DNA of 5,500 nt from Burkholderiaceae bacterium (lineage in GTDB: Bacteria > Pseudomonadota > Gammaproteobacteria > Burkholderiales > Burkholderiaceae_D): positions 1 to 5,500 of the forward strand of contig JAIELO010000297.1 of the NCBI GenBank assembly GCA_019752915.1. Reading direction: 5' to 3'. The notes under the pieces were generated by a model. The model saw only the letters and a list, made by a program, of their open reading frames with translations, was not told the DNA's origin and ran no database searches. Both the position numbers and the translations under genes were made by a program. Positions within the stretch are counted from its first letter, which is position 1. Every line of letters starts with the position of its first letter. Of the stretch, positions 5,419 to 5,500 are shown piece after piece.

Positions 5419-5500
5419 ATGCTGACAGAGCTCCAGAAACAACAATATCAACGCGACGGTTACATCGTCCTGCCGAACTTCAAAACGCCGCAGGAGATCG
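5419..5500 (+). CDS. PhyH (phytanoyl-CoA dioxygenase) family protein, 3' partial
   Basis: Only the first 27 residues are inside the window; the gene runs off the right edge. They read MLTELQKQQYQRDGYIVLP followed by NFKTPQEI. This is the typical opening of the PhyH family of Fe(II)/2-oxoglutarate oxygenases, where a short helix leads to a DGY(I/V)VLP strand. The iron-binding His-X-Asp and distal His lie further on and cannot be checked, so substrate is open (the family includes small-molecule hydroxylases and ectoine-type enzymes). ATG 5419 is chosen for its SD, AAGGG eight bases upstream, and for fit to the family start. In-frame ATGs at 5380 and 5347 have no SD. Divergence from the LysR gene suggests it is that regulator's target. 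Confidence 0.7.
   Translation, partial: MLTELQKQQYQRDGYIVLPNFKTPQEI

Overview
This is a GC-rich proteobacterial window, most likely from a betaproteobacterium. That reading rests on base composition, sigma70-like promoters and the gene types; there is no rRNA or marker gene, so the genus cannot be fixed. It looks like chromosome with compact, mostly unrelated transcription units. I see no tRNA, rRNA, CRISPR array or insertion sequence.

Layout, left to right. (1) 2-1513 (+) is the 3' part of a membrane-bound TPR-GGDEF diguanylate cyclase; its N-terminus lies outside the window. (2) 1583-2035 (-) is a conserved-looking 150-aa protein of unknown function, convergent with (1), with its own promoter and Shine-Dalgarno (SD). 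(3) A 190-bp divergent intergenic region leads to 2226-3305 (+), an M29-like (aminopeptidase T type) metallopeptidase that keeps the family's metal-ligand pattern. (4) 3302-4027 (-) overlaps the tail of (3) by 4 bp. It encodes a 241-aa protein with a possible ribbon-helix-helix start and a central domain that reads like the RAMA/DUF4357 group. (5) 4028-4341 has no convincing gene. Its first half is a large, precisely symmetric inverted repeat built from helically phased hexamers, starting exactly at the start codon of (4). (6) 4342-5286 (-) is a LysR-type regulator of the CrgA-like subgroup. (7) From 5419 (+) a gene starts divergently from the regulator; its first 27 residues look like a phytanoyl-CoA dioxygenase (PhyH) family protein.

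Two relationships stand out. The LysR gene and the PhyH-like gene share a 132-bp divergent promoter region with a good sigma70 promoter towards the dioxygenase and a dyad over the regulator's -35, the usual arrangement for a local regulator-target pair. The 241-aa protein sits immediately downstream of the phased repeat array, which suggests an autoregulated DNA-binding protein and its operator, or a structured DNA site. This is the most unusual part of the window and I do not recognise it as a described system.
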